DNA from: Apostichopus japonicus
Taxonomy: Eukaryota; Echinodermata; Holothuroidea; Aspidochirotida; Stichopodidae
Direction: 5' to 3'
Assembly (NCBI RefSeq): GCF_037975245.1
Contig: NC_092578.1
Coordinates: forward strand, 16,748,821-16,812,820
Length of the DNA stretch: 64,000 bases
In this document: piece after piece, positions 38,461-50,099 of the stretch
Position numbering within the stretch: position 1 is the stretch's first letter
How the letters are laid out: every line of letters starts with the position of its first letter
Notes under the pieces: model-generated
What the model saw: the letters and a program-made list of their open reading frames with translations, nothing else
What the model was told of the DNA's origin: nothing
The model's database searches: none
Made by a program: the position numbers and the translations under genes

Positions 38461-39024
38461 CTAACAAATACAAATACTTAACAGACACACCCTACGTATG
38501 CCTGTAAAACACAGCCAAATGCTTATTAAATGTATGTATACTGTAGGGAGTGTAGGGTGTTAAAAACACTACACTTTACCAACCTGCAAGTGTACACTAC
38601 ATCTCTTTTCTTTCTTTTTCTTTTTTGCACAAGTAGACCACCTGATCCCATTGCTTGTTTACAGCATTTCTTGGAATGGTTTATAAGTAAAACATAACCC
38701 CGACTGACGACCTACTGTGTCCCTGGGTGTGTGCGAGGTAGAAAAACCGCAGACTCGCCAAAGACTCGGCGACGATACGTGAATGGCATTTTCAAATGGG
38801 AAGGATGAATGAGGGGAGACAGCTGTTAGTGGGATTGCAAATGAACCCTTGAAGTAGACTTTGAGAGAGAGAGAGAGAGCTATGAAGTATTCAGACCTCT
38901 ACGGATCACACATACAGCAAAGTTAGAGCTAATACTGAAGGCTTTGAAAGTTTGATCCTTCCAGAAAAAAAAACAATTATTAACAGGACAACATAATACA
39001 GGCAAGGGTACTGTACCTTATGTA

Positions 39025-39105
39025 GTGGAGTGGAAGGGAATGGTAGGGTGGGTAAAAATTATAGGTTGTGGGGAGACAGGTAAGTGGGGAACGAAGTAAA
39101 TTTAA
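39025..39105 (+). repeat. Copy of the GAGACAGGTAAG repeat family
   Basis: TTGTGGGGAGACAGGTAAGT then GGGGAACGAAGTAAATTT, the best-preserved 3' end after those at 17132 and 24564. Confidence 0.75.
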
Positions 39106-39299
39106 ATCGATTCACCATTTCGAACAGTTATATATTAAAATAACAATTCATGAGAGCAGATATAATTGTGGAGAATTTTAATATTTCTATATATATAGTG
39201 AAGAATATTGAATTGAATCATACTTTTTCCCTTTGCCAAAAACCTATTATTACCATTTCGCAGTGCGGTTAAATCTGGCTTGGTAAAAGTTTGGACCAA

Positions 39300-39650
39300 A
39301 ATCCCACACGGTTGCTTTAAAATGTTTCCAAGACTAGGGGCCACATTCTCTGAAAGGGGGCCTCTGGTTCACACGCTTTATGGTGGAATCAGGGCCTACT
39401 TAAGTGAAACCAGGGGCCACTTGGCATTTTCTATAAATTAGACTTTTCTATAAACTATCATTAAAAAACAACCATATTTCCCACATGACTAATTTCTCTG
39501 TTTACTTTGAAAAAAACTGAGAGTGGTTGGTTGACCATGTGCTACTAAGCATTAAATTTCAAAGGCAAGTTTGCTTCTAAAGGGATCCAAGTGGGCCGGT
39601 TGGCAAATTATGTGGGCCTTACAGCCCAAGGTTCCCAATTATTTTCACCG
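39300..39650. mobile_element. Possible hAT-derived fragment
   Basis: CCCAAGGTTCCCAATTATTTTC at 39625-39646 resembles a hAT end (GGTTCCCAA-TTTTC), and the preceding 300 bp repeats GGGGCCAC and GGGCC-type words. Boundaries are not defined. Confidence 0.3.
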
Positions 39651-40105
39651 TTGAATGACGTAGAAATCATATAGCAATCTTGTACAGAAAATTTCCAAAT
39701 CATAACAATGCTTGTTAGGAATATGAATTTTAGTTTTAATTCTTTATTTCTAGTGAGATCATGGACAACATGAATGATCAGTAATACAAATAAACTGGAA
39801 AAAAACAGAGAAACGAATGTTCATTTGCATAAATTTTTCATAGCAAGCTTGTTACTCCTTCTTTTGTCTTTCAACATACATAAGGCTATAATTTTGTGTA
39901 CAAAGCAACTGGCAGTTACAGCACAAAATCCTTGAGAGATATTTTAGCAATTTGGTCCATTTTCACATATTAACCCTGTAGACTGTACAGTACCAGCTTG
40001 CCATGCTATGCTATACAGATAAATCACTCTTTGGCAATGGCCGATCAGCAGATTTCTAGATTGACTACATATAATATATCTAAAACAAGAGCCCAAGGGC
40101 ACTGT

Positions 40106-42794
40106 GGTTCCTTGCTTGGGGTATATGACAATACACATAGTATTATCGAGCAAGATTGGGCTGAAATAGTCCAAGTAATTGTGGTCCTACATGTTCCCAT
40201 AAAGTAACCAACACTATAGCCAACACTTTTGTGATCACAAAATGTGACCGGATTTTTTATCAAAAGGCACTTTTGAGATCTAAATATGGCGTCGCAAATG
40301 TAAGAAATATAAGAGACCTACAAGCGTGTCAACAGATATGATAACAATGGTGACCTCAGATGACATGACCTTTAAGTTTCAAAATGTTCCACCACCCCAT
40401 TCACAACTTGTCCCAAAATATCAACCATGTCACACCTTGGCATTGAGATTTAATTGCATTAAATGTCAAAAAATTAACTTTGAACTTGTATGTAACTTCA
40501 CACACAAAGGTCACCCGGAGGTCAACCAATTGACATTTTTGATCGGTGAGACCTAAATAGAGCATGACTGTAAAAAATTCAAACATTTTTCCTTTGCCCA
40601 TTTTCTCCCCCATAATACTACTTTTTTAACATTAGCTGACCTTTGGTGACCTTGGATCACATGACCGTTAAGTTTGAAAATATTCCCCTATACCATTTGC
40701 AACTTGTCCAAAAAAATCAACCTTGTCACACCTTGGCACTGGGAGTTATTGCATTAAATGTGTGAAAATTAACTTTGACCTCAAATAACTTCGCACACAA
40801 AGGTCAAATGGGGGTCAACCCATTGACATTTATGATCAGAAGGTACATTTAAAAACTGAAAATAGCATCGAAACTGTAAAATCCACAAAACACGAAAAGG
40901 TCACCAGAGGTCAAATTGAGGTCAAGGGTCAACCAGATGCGGGTCGACAATTGGATTACATTGAAGCAACTCCCAACCCTAACGGAAAATTTGTTCTCAA
41001 GTTGTCGCAAAAATACTAGTTTTTTATCATTAATTGACCTTTGGTGACCTTGTATCACATGACCGTTAAGTTTGAAACTATTCCCCTATACCATTTGCAA
41101 CTACTCCAAAAATATCAACCTTGTCACACCTTGGAACTGGGAGTTATTGCATTATATGTCTGAAAATTAACTTTGACCTCATATAACTTCGCACACGAAG
41201 GTCACACGGGGGTCAACCCATTGACATTTATGATCAGAAGGTACCTTTGACATCTGAAAATAGCATCAAAACTGTAAAAATCCCTAAAACACTAAAAAGG
41301 TCACCAGAGGTCACCAGAGGTCAATTTGAGGTCAAGGGTCACCCAGATGCGGGTCGACAATTGGATTACATTGAAGCAACTCCCAACCCTAACGGACAAT
41401 TTGTTCTCAAGTTATCGCAAAAAATACTAGTTTTTTATCATTAATTGACCTTTGGTGACCTCGGATCACATGACCGTTAAGTTTGAAAATATTCCCCTAT
41501 ACCATTTGCAACTTGTCTCAAAATATCAACTGTGTAACACCTTGGCACTGGGAGTTATTACACTAAATGTCTGAAAATTAACTTTGACCTCATATAACTT
41601 AACATACAAAGGTCACCTTGGGTCAACTTATTGACATTTTTGATTGATGAGACCTAAATTAGAGCATCAAACTATAAAAATTCAAACATTTTTTTCCTTG
41701 CCCATTTTCTATCCCCAAAATACTAGTTTTTTGACATTAATTGACCTTTGGTGACCTCGGATCACATGACCGTTAACTTTGAAAATATTCCCCTATACCA
41801 TTTGCAACTTGTCCAAAAATATCAACCATGTCACACCTTGGAACTGGGAGTTGTTGCATTAAATGTCTGAAAATTAACTTTGACCTCGTATAACTTCGCA
41901 CACGAAGGTCACACGGGTGTCAACCAATTGACATTTTTGATCGGAAGGTACCTTTGATATCCAAATCTAGCATCAAAACCAAACATTTTCTTTTTTGCTC
42001 GTTTCCTCCCAAAATAAGCACATTTTTTCTAATGTGACCTTTGACCTTTTGACCTTGGTTTCAGATGTAGTTTAATCTCCTGATTCCAAAAAACAAAACG
42101 AAAAGTCTGTACAACCATCCTAACTCTGACCGAAAAACTTTGACCCCATATAACTTCGCACATAAAGGTCACACGGGGTCAACCTATTGACATTTATGAT
42201 CAGAAGGTACCTTTGACATCTGAAAATAGCATCGAAACTGTAAAAATCCCAAAAACACGAAAAGGTCACCAGAGGTCAAATTGAGGTCAAGGGTCACCCA
42301 GATGCGGGTCGACAATTGGATTACATTGAGGCAACTCCCAACCCTAACAGACATTTCGTTCTCAAGTTATTGCAAAAATACTAGTTTTTTATCATTAATT
42401 GACCTTTGGTGACCTTGGATCACATGACCGTTAAGTTTGAAAATGCTCCCCTAACCAGTTCACAACTTGTCCCAAAATATCAATCTTGTCGCACAATGGC
42501 ACTGGGAGTTATTGCAGTTTTAATATTTTCGGTTTTTGGACCATAACTGACCTTTGGTGACCTTTGTGGGCACCAAAAACAATAGGGCACACCTTCTCCA
42601 TATGGCGGATCTATAGTCCAAGTTTGGCCTCAATCTAACATTCCCTTATTGAGATAGAGCGTACCCAAGCAAGTGTCACAGACACACACACACACACACA
42701 CACATACATACATACATACATACATACATACATACATACACACACACACACGCCAACCTGACTGCATAGGTTCCTTTTGCTAAAGCAAGGAACC
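40106..42794 (+). mobile_element. Helentron-like non-autonomous element, copy 2
   Basis: GGTTCCTTGCTT at 40106-40117 is the exact inverse of AAGCAAGGAACC at 42783-42794. Four to five internal units share TGACCTTTGGTGACC, CACATGACCGTTAAG and AACTTCGCACAC. The (CA)n(CATA)n tract lies at 42684-42750, followed by GACTGCATAGG and a terminal hairpin. Same layout and strand as the copy at 21028, but the terminal inverted repeats have different sequence. No protein-coding capacity. Confidence 0.72.
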
Positions 42795-43894
42795 AAAAAA
42801 TGCCAAATTATTTCAAAGCTTCCTTCTAGCTAAGCTTTCACAAATTTTCACAAACATATCAAATTATGCTCCAGTTAAAACTGTAGGTTAACCACAATTT
42901 CCAAAACACTGGTATAGATTTATCCAGGGAATTTGCTTTTCCCTGACCCTATGATTGCCACTGCATGTCTTTAGTCACGGACTCATTCCGTAGACTTCAC
43001 ATGATAAGGGGGCTGAACTAGCATTCCAACACATCTGTCAGAGGAATTTAGCACTACCAGCAAACACAGGGGGCTAGGTGGCAACCAAATTGATGTAAGA
43101 TGTTACAACCAAGTTTTCAGATGACCTTTTGACACCAAAAAAAAAGAAGGAAAAAAGAAAGGAATAGGTGCACAATATATTATCATGGAAACATTGTGAT
43201 TTACAACAATCCTGAGCAAGGTATATTTAGAGAAACACTTGTATGAAGCCATGGTTTTTATTTTATTCATTAGCACATGTAGTAGCGCATACACTATATA
43301 TGTACATTAACATATATCAAAGATTGTGTACAGTACTTCTTCTGATAAATTCCAAACAGTATAGCATCTATTATGCAAATATAGAAGAGCAATATATATG
43401 GATGTACAAACCTGTATGCATTACTGACACTCTTATCAGTCTTCATGAACAACCCTAGGGAAACTAAGAGAAACCACTTTAAGTAAGTAGTACATTCGCA
43501 GTTTTGCTTTTTGCTTCCTTTCTTATAAGAAACGAAACCAAAACCTAGACATTGGAACACTTGTAAAATGTGTATTGTTCTTCAAATGACTGTGAAAATA
43601 TTGCAAACTGTGCATTCTCCAGGATGAAACACCATTGACAGGTTTCACTATACAAAGTACTGTAAATAAAAAATATAAAAAGAAAAAAAAAAACCAGAGG
43701 TGTATCGCAAGTTTCAAAACTTTTTTCTGTGCATAAGTGAACCATCCTGATTGACCTACTACTGTATGTGAAAGTGAAACTGACGATTATTACAGGGTTT
43801 GCAAGTTTCTTCTGAGGCAAAAAAAAAAATATGGTTTCTTTACGGACGGATGAAACAGTTTGCTTCCAGTTTCTTCCACTAAAATCAAAAAGTG

Positions 43895-44260
43895 GGGAAT
43901 GGTTATTTTGTGCAGTAGGTCTGCTGATTAATTATAAAATCTAAGAACTAAACAGAACCAAGCCATAGGGCAACCCAGAGCACTTAAATTGGAAGAAAAA
44001 ACAACAAATAAGTGGGAAATTACTGTTTAAAGTTTTGACCACAATTATTTTGTGTACTGACTAATTAATGTAAAATCTAAGAACTAAACAGAACCGAGCC
44101 ATAGGGCAACCCAGAGCACTTAAATTGGAAGAAAAAACACAAATAGGTGGGAAATTACTCTTTAGGTTTTCAACACAATTGTTTTGTGAACTGACTGATT
44201 AATTATGCAAAATCTAAGAACTAAACAGAATTGAGCCAAAGGGTAACCCAGAGCATAGAT
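43895..44260 (+). repeat. 136-bp tandem repeat, 3 copies
   Basis: CTAAGAACTAAACAGAA recurs at 43941, 44077 and 44214, followed by AGCCATAGGGCAACCCAGAG and TTAAATTGGAAGAAAAAAC. The third copy is truncated. Confidence 0.95.
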
Positions 44261-46553
44261 ACAACTGTCAATAAACCAGCTAATTAACCACAATTAGGTC
44301 TTGGCTGCAGAGAGATACTGGCCACACCTACCTGCTTACAGCCAGGAGATAATCTTCACTCTAAACAAACATGGTATTTTCAATGCATTTAATTTTGTAT
44401 GACCTGGATTCACTATCAGCTGGTTCAATTCTGTGTAATTGTAGGTTCTTGGGCCCTACATAACTTTTTTAAGACATTCACATTCTACTTAAGAGATTTA
44501 AGAGAACTTACTATTGTGGAGGGAGGTGAGGGAAGGCAAATGAGTTGGGTTAGGGGAGGAAGGGAGAAAGCAGTCTTGTGTAAATGATCTTTTAAATTTG
44601 CATCATGGTTATAGTTTGCTCAAATTTTTAGTACCAAAGATATAAAGTTCAAAGCTTCTCAAGGGACAAGACATGTTTTGCCAGTCTGTATAAACCAAAA
44701 ACCATAATTTGTTATTCCCAAGAATTCATACCACATGTACATTGTCACAATTTGATGAAAACTGACAAACATTTTTTTTAAACTGCTTATCGACTGGAGA
44801 GGAGCAAAGCGAGAACTTGCAAATAAAAGCCTAGGGGTTTTTCAAAGGTGTTGTACTAAGGCAAATAAAGTATACAGGACTACTGTAAAGGTGTAATAGA
44901 TTAAGAACTGTGAAAGGTATTTGTTACAGAGATGGACTTCAAAGAGACACTAGTTAACTGTTAATTGTAAGCTATAAGACTTGGAAAACATTGTAGTAGA
45001 GATAGACATTATCTTCAATTTTCATGTTTCCTATTTGATTTTGCAATATTTCCAGATCTATACAAAAGTAGTTTCTTCCAGAAGAAACTGGAAGAATCTG
45101 GTTATTTTCCATGTTTCTTCCATTCTTCCCGAAGAAACCGAAACCTACTTCCTAAAAGTTAAGAAATCCGGAATGCAAGCAATGCAGGGACAATTCCGAT
45201 GCCAGTTTACTAAGAGGGTGGATGTAACAGTGAACATGGTAGAATGAGAGTACATTTGTGGTGAAGAGACATGTAAGTGACGAGTGATGAGAATAACTGA
45301 AACCCAAATTTACAGGTGCCGTTAATCTTATCATGTCAGGGGAAAAAAGGGGGGGGGGTTTGAAATGCATATATACACCAGGATATCACATGACGAAACA
45401 AAGAAAGCAATAATGGTCAATAATTCACTTAAATGTACAATTAAACATCATTTACCTACACAAACTTTGCAAAGCATTTACAATAATTGTCATCGGCCAA
45501 CACTATGAGATAACAGACTGATGTTAAAAGGTTACCAACTAGTGACCACATTGCACACAACATCGACAGAGTACAGTCGGTTTGAGACGACAGATAAAGA
45601 GTGCCATTAATCTTGAGTAAAACAAAGCCAAGCCATATACATACTTACTAATTGATAACTATCTACAAATTTGACTTTGAGTGTACTGTACCCGTTGCCT
45701 ATTTACATCAGTTACACTTCAGAGTTCTGTATGAGAAATTTTGACGGCTGAAACTTTACGAAGAAATTTTCCTTGCATGTACCTTGCAACCAACCCACCT
45801 TCTGAGAAAGCTGACATCACTGATAGAGAAATTAACACAGTCAGGTGCACATGTGGCACAACAGTTCAAAAGAACGAAGCATCACATTCACATGCAATCA
45901 TATTTGATGACACAAGTTCACAGCAGCCACACTGGCCAACAGAACTTCAAATTTCCATAGCTCAGACAGTAATATGTTATGTATATACTTAGCTTAGGCT
46001 ACAGTTTGTTGCACAATTCCATATAGATGGTACAACTGTGTGCTCCTTGTGGCATCATGTTAGGATGCCTTTGAAAAGGTTCAACCTCATTCCAATATTA
46101 GCAAGTAGTCACAGCATGTACAGTAACTCCATGTAGATGCTTTTGCAGTTGTTTTTATTTTCTTGTTCTTTTTTGGGGTTGAACAGAAACAGTAAACATT
46201 TGCTTGGACCATAAAAGACTGTTTGGCTTGTAAATATCCAAACTCCTCTCTATATATAATTAATACTGTACAAAACACATCCATATTAGTTATGTCCCCC
46301 AAAATGCTAGTAACACCAGTGGGTGTATATGTTTTATAAACTGTGACCCTGTACTGTACGTGCAAATGATACTTTCATCATGACAAGTTCATTCATATCT
46401 TCGTACACACCCCACAGGGAGGCTACGAAACCTTTTGCCATGACTTAACCGTGGCTTGGGTTACTATGCAACACAGAGGACAAAATACATCCAAGACAAC
46501 AGGCTATCATTCTCTCCAATCTTCTTCATACTGTATAAATCAACCATGGAAGC

Positions 46554-46625
46554 TGTTAGGTACGGTACAATAGGTGCGTTTAGGTACGGTACAAAGGTGC
46601 GGTTAGGTACCGTACAATAGGTGTG
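46554..46625 (+). repeat. 23-24-bp repeat, 3 copies
   Basis: GTTAGGTACGGTACAATAGG units with one base change in the second and third. GGTACGGTACA/GGTACCGTACA contains a near-palindrome. Confidence 0.92.
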
Positions 46626-47089
46626 TAGCAAATTTGCCAATGAAGAAACCCTTGCGCGATTAGTCACTGCACATGATTACCAGGTCTTCTTCGATGGAAA
46701 TAATTTTATCCAACCCTCTTCTTTTAACTCAAATTCTACCCGATTCTTCCTTTTGATTCTTCTCTCTTTTGGATCCCCTTAAGACTACACAATTGTTTTC
46801 AAGTTTTTTCCAACCACTGAATAACTGAATAATAATCTCCTCTGTCTTCTAAGAAGTGAATTCCAGGCAAGTTTTAGTTTCATCTTGTGTTTGTGTGTGT
46901 GTGTTTCCCCTTGTTTGTTATTGTAACACCACATAAATTAACCTTTATTTGAAATGTCATCTGCTCTTGCCCTAAGCATATATATGCAAAGAAGTCAATG
47001 ATAACCACTCATGCTCAAAATCCGGCAAGCTTTTCATTTGCGACCTTCCAAGAATTCGTCCTCCCTGGGACATTTAATTGAACACTCCC

Positions 47090-47280
47090 AGGGAATAATT
47101 TTTCTTGTATCACATCACAAAATGCTATGCAAAGTTGTGAAACTGCTATTCAAGTGAAAAGATAGCAATTTTTGTTTTTACATAGGAACCAGGGTATTTC
47201 ATAAAGAGGCAAAGTTGAGAGTCATTCAATCTGTTACACAAAATTTGATCACTAAATTAAACTCTGACTCCCCAATGTAT
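47090..47280 (+). repeat. Dispersed repeat, copy 2 (partner at 18620)
   Basis: Same order of landmarks as the copy at 18620, same strand. Confidence 0.55.
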
Positions 47281-48204
47281 ATGAATAATGAGGGACGGTC
47301 GGGGAAACCTCTTGGAAATTATGTTTGAAATGAAAATATTAAAGCATTTTTCTGCCACACACAAAACAGAAACTGTTGGGGGCCAATATATAACGTCTGA
47401 TCTTTCGAGTGAACTTGATTTACAGTATCCCTTTTTACGTTTGCAGAAAATTCACATGGTTCCATTGTCTGTTATGACATCACCATGAACACATCAATAT
47501 TTATGCACCCATGGACCAAAATCCATAGTACTTCTCATTAGGTGTACTGACTTTGATCAGGGATGACCTTCAAAGCACTTGATAATAAGCCCTGTGGGAA
47601 TAACTATATACATAGTCACTGTACGGGTAGAATTGAGATCAAGCAGTACTCAGTTTGTTAATAAATTACTGAGGCTCCCCCCTCCCCCTCCCCCCTGACA
47701 CCTCCAAGCTGTTATACAGTCTGCTTGGCATGAGCTCTATAGCTGTCATGCAACATCAAAGGGAGACAATTGAGCAAGAGAAAAGTAGAGTTTTGTACGA
47801 TAGTCTTTGTTTTCCCAAGTCACTCAACTCTGTGCTGATCTCTCAGTAATATTCTTAGGCCTGGTCTAGCATTAATCGTACAGTACGTGAGTCAGATAGG
47901 GGTCTTAGCTATCAAGGAATGTATAAACAAATTATGTGTGCATTAACTTTCAAGTCAAATGCTAAGTAATTCACTACTTACTCTACCATCATCACCCAAT
48001 TTCATGGTGTTGATGAAATGGATCTGCCCAGATGCAATAACTTTAAATTAATTAACCAGTGAAAAATCAGGCCAAAGCCATAGCAATGTATGAAAACTCA
48101 CTTTAAAGGATTTAACTTGGGCCCTGATAATGCTCTCAACTTTCCATGTCGGAGTCAAAGACTCAGTGAATAATGTATCATTTATCTTATCTGATGTAGT
48201 TTCA

Positions 48205-48500
48205 TCATACTGGTGCTAGTGGATAAAGGTGTTGGCATTTGAAGCAACGAGGCTTAGCAATCGTGAGGTACTGGGTTTGATACCAGCCCGGGTCATAGTA
48301 AGGTGGGTTTTCATCCAAGAGCAATCTACGGTTTTCACATCTGAAATGACTTTCTAACTTGAAAAGATTCCAAATTTGGGTTAAAATGTTGAATTGTCAG
48401 CCACCCAAAGTGTAAGTTGTAATCCATAAGCCCTTGCGGGTTTTTCCCACGTTTGTGGTCGCTTAAGCTTTGTTCAAATAACTGCTGATTAAGCAAAACT
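48205..48500 (+). mobile_element. tRNA-derived SINE, apparently full length
   Basis: The head carries an A-box-like TGGTGCTAGTGGATAA and a B-box-like GGGTTTGATACCAG with tRNA spacing, followed by a non-tRNA body (landmarks listed for the copy at 2052). It is the better-preserved of two copies in the window and would be mobilised by a partner LINE, which is not seen here. Confidence 0.8.
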
Positions 48501-49715
48501 GAAGAAGTTACACTTTAAGTTACATGATTGACTACAGTATGACATGCCCATTTATTCTTCATCTTGGCTTCACTGGGACTAGTTGGATCAAGTCCAATAT
48601 GTAGACACATAGCAGTGGTGTTTTTGTGTCGTACAGGGATATTACTAGGGATCTGTAGGTATTATTAACCAACACTACTTACTACTAGTGCCAACTGGTT
48701 ACAAATGAGAAACGATCCAGCCAGGCTATCGTTCAGCCTACTGTACGTTAGACAACAGAAGCAGATTTTGATGGAATCTCAGGTACTATTAAATTATCAT
48801 AATGTGACCAGAAACCAGCAATTTTTGGGACAGTACCTGGATTCAAATTGTCACCAGAACTGTCTCAGAATTTCAGGTAATGTCCCCAGATTATTGCAAG
48901 TGTCCTTAGGACTATACCTCTGAAGCCAAAAAAGGCCCTGAATTTCACCTGTTTGGCCTTCTGGGTGCAACAACAGCTTCAGCATGACTGTTACAACTAC
49001 AAAGTACACACCATTGTCAAAGTTCATTCACACGTACAAAGAAAGACAAACCATGATCCTTGCAACATTTCATAGCTGTTTACAGAGTGAGTGATGAGTG
49101 TATTAATGCATATAGGGGACATGTGGAGACTAGCACCATTTGATAGAAAACATTTTCATGTAATATTCAAACCATCTTTTTTAAGTAAGTATGAGAATAA
49201 CTTTTTTTATAAAAATAGAACAAAGTAGGCTGCCTAGGCCAAGTCTACTTGTTTCTGCATGATGTATTGAAGAAACTTAGACATTTTACTACCATCCTTA
49301 AAACATCATCCCCAAACATTGTAGGCCCAAAAAATTCCACCCTACCTTTAAATGTACTGTACAGTAAGAGTGGGGCATGCAATGATCAGTATCATGTCCT
49401 ACAGGATCTCAAGAAAAAAGAGATGGCCACCTTTATGTTCTGCTGGCATCAAGGATTTGTTGAGTATTTTTGTCCCGGAATCCCTGAGATTTTGCCGCAA
49501 AAAGTGATTGCTTCTTTGCATCTAGGCTAGCTACCCTAGTACCTTGTATAATTGATTGCTAGGCCCCCAGCAGGGCCTAAGTAGACTGTAGAGTATGAGT
49601 CGAGTCCTTCCACCAGGTACCACAAATAGCAACGCACAACCCTAAGCACTAAGTGAAAGAGGTTATGCTAAATTTAGGTCTCAGTTGCATAATTGAGGTA
49701 AGCTAGCCTTGAAAT

Positions 49716-49744
49716 AGCATTAACCTAGGCCCTAGGTTAATGCT
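49716..49744. repeat. 29-bp perfect palindrome in intron 1 of the minus-strand gene
   Basis: AGCATTAACCTAGG, one central C, then CCTAGGTTAATGCT. The 14-bp arms match exactly. The following 50 bp is rich in TAGGCCTA words. Confidence 0.95.
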
Positions 49745-49820
49745 AACTTAGCATAGGCCTATGCCTGGGCTGGCCTAGGCCTACTGAGTACTGTGCTGCA
49801 ATCTGGTTAGCCTATCTTAC

Positions 49821-50094
49821 CTTTGAACCCTGGAGAGCTAGGGCTTCGTTCAGGAGAAGCACGCTGGTCTTGAGCTCTATGATGCTTAGCTTTGTGGCTA
49901 TCATTAGAGCTAGAACGTGGCTGTGTTGGTGAAGAGACTGGCCCTGGCCCTGGACTACTACGGCGGCCGTTGCTACTCATCAACCCGCGTGTTGGGCTGC
50001 TATTCTGTCGTAACGAGAAAGGCACCATTGCTCGAATTGGTCCCGATCTTGGCGAAGCATTTCGCCGAGGCCTTTGGGGTGGTTGGGAAGTCAT
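49821..50094 (-). CDS. First coding exon of an unidentified gene, Ser/Pro/Arg-rich N-terminus
   Basis: Reading leftward from the ATG at 50094, 91 codons are open and end at GGGTTCAAAG followed by the consensus donor GTAAGA. The peptide begins MTSQPPQRPRRNASPRSGPI and stays basic and rich in Ser-Pro pairs (SSPTRG, SSPGPG, SSPTQP, ASPERSPSSPGFK), so it is probably a disordered, phosphorylatable tail. The segment is CpG-rich compared with its surroundings, as expected at a 5' end. I do not recognise the family. One base (G) is left over at the exon end. A phase-compatible candidate last exon is at 38273-38460. Open frames on the opposite strand here are shadows. Confidence 0.65.
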
Positions 50095-50099
50095 TTTGC

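Larger units (their letters stand above)
44260..48200. other. No gene seen; scattered repeats
   Basis: Contains a relative of the 15.7-kb repeat (AAACTGCTTATCGACTGGAG at 44781), a GAGACAGGTAAG family copy (45190-45290) and the 46554 repeat. Long open frames at 45741 and 47288 lack splice support. Confidence 0.4.
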
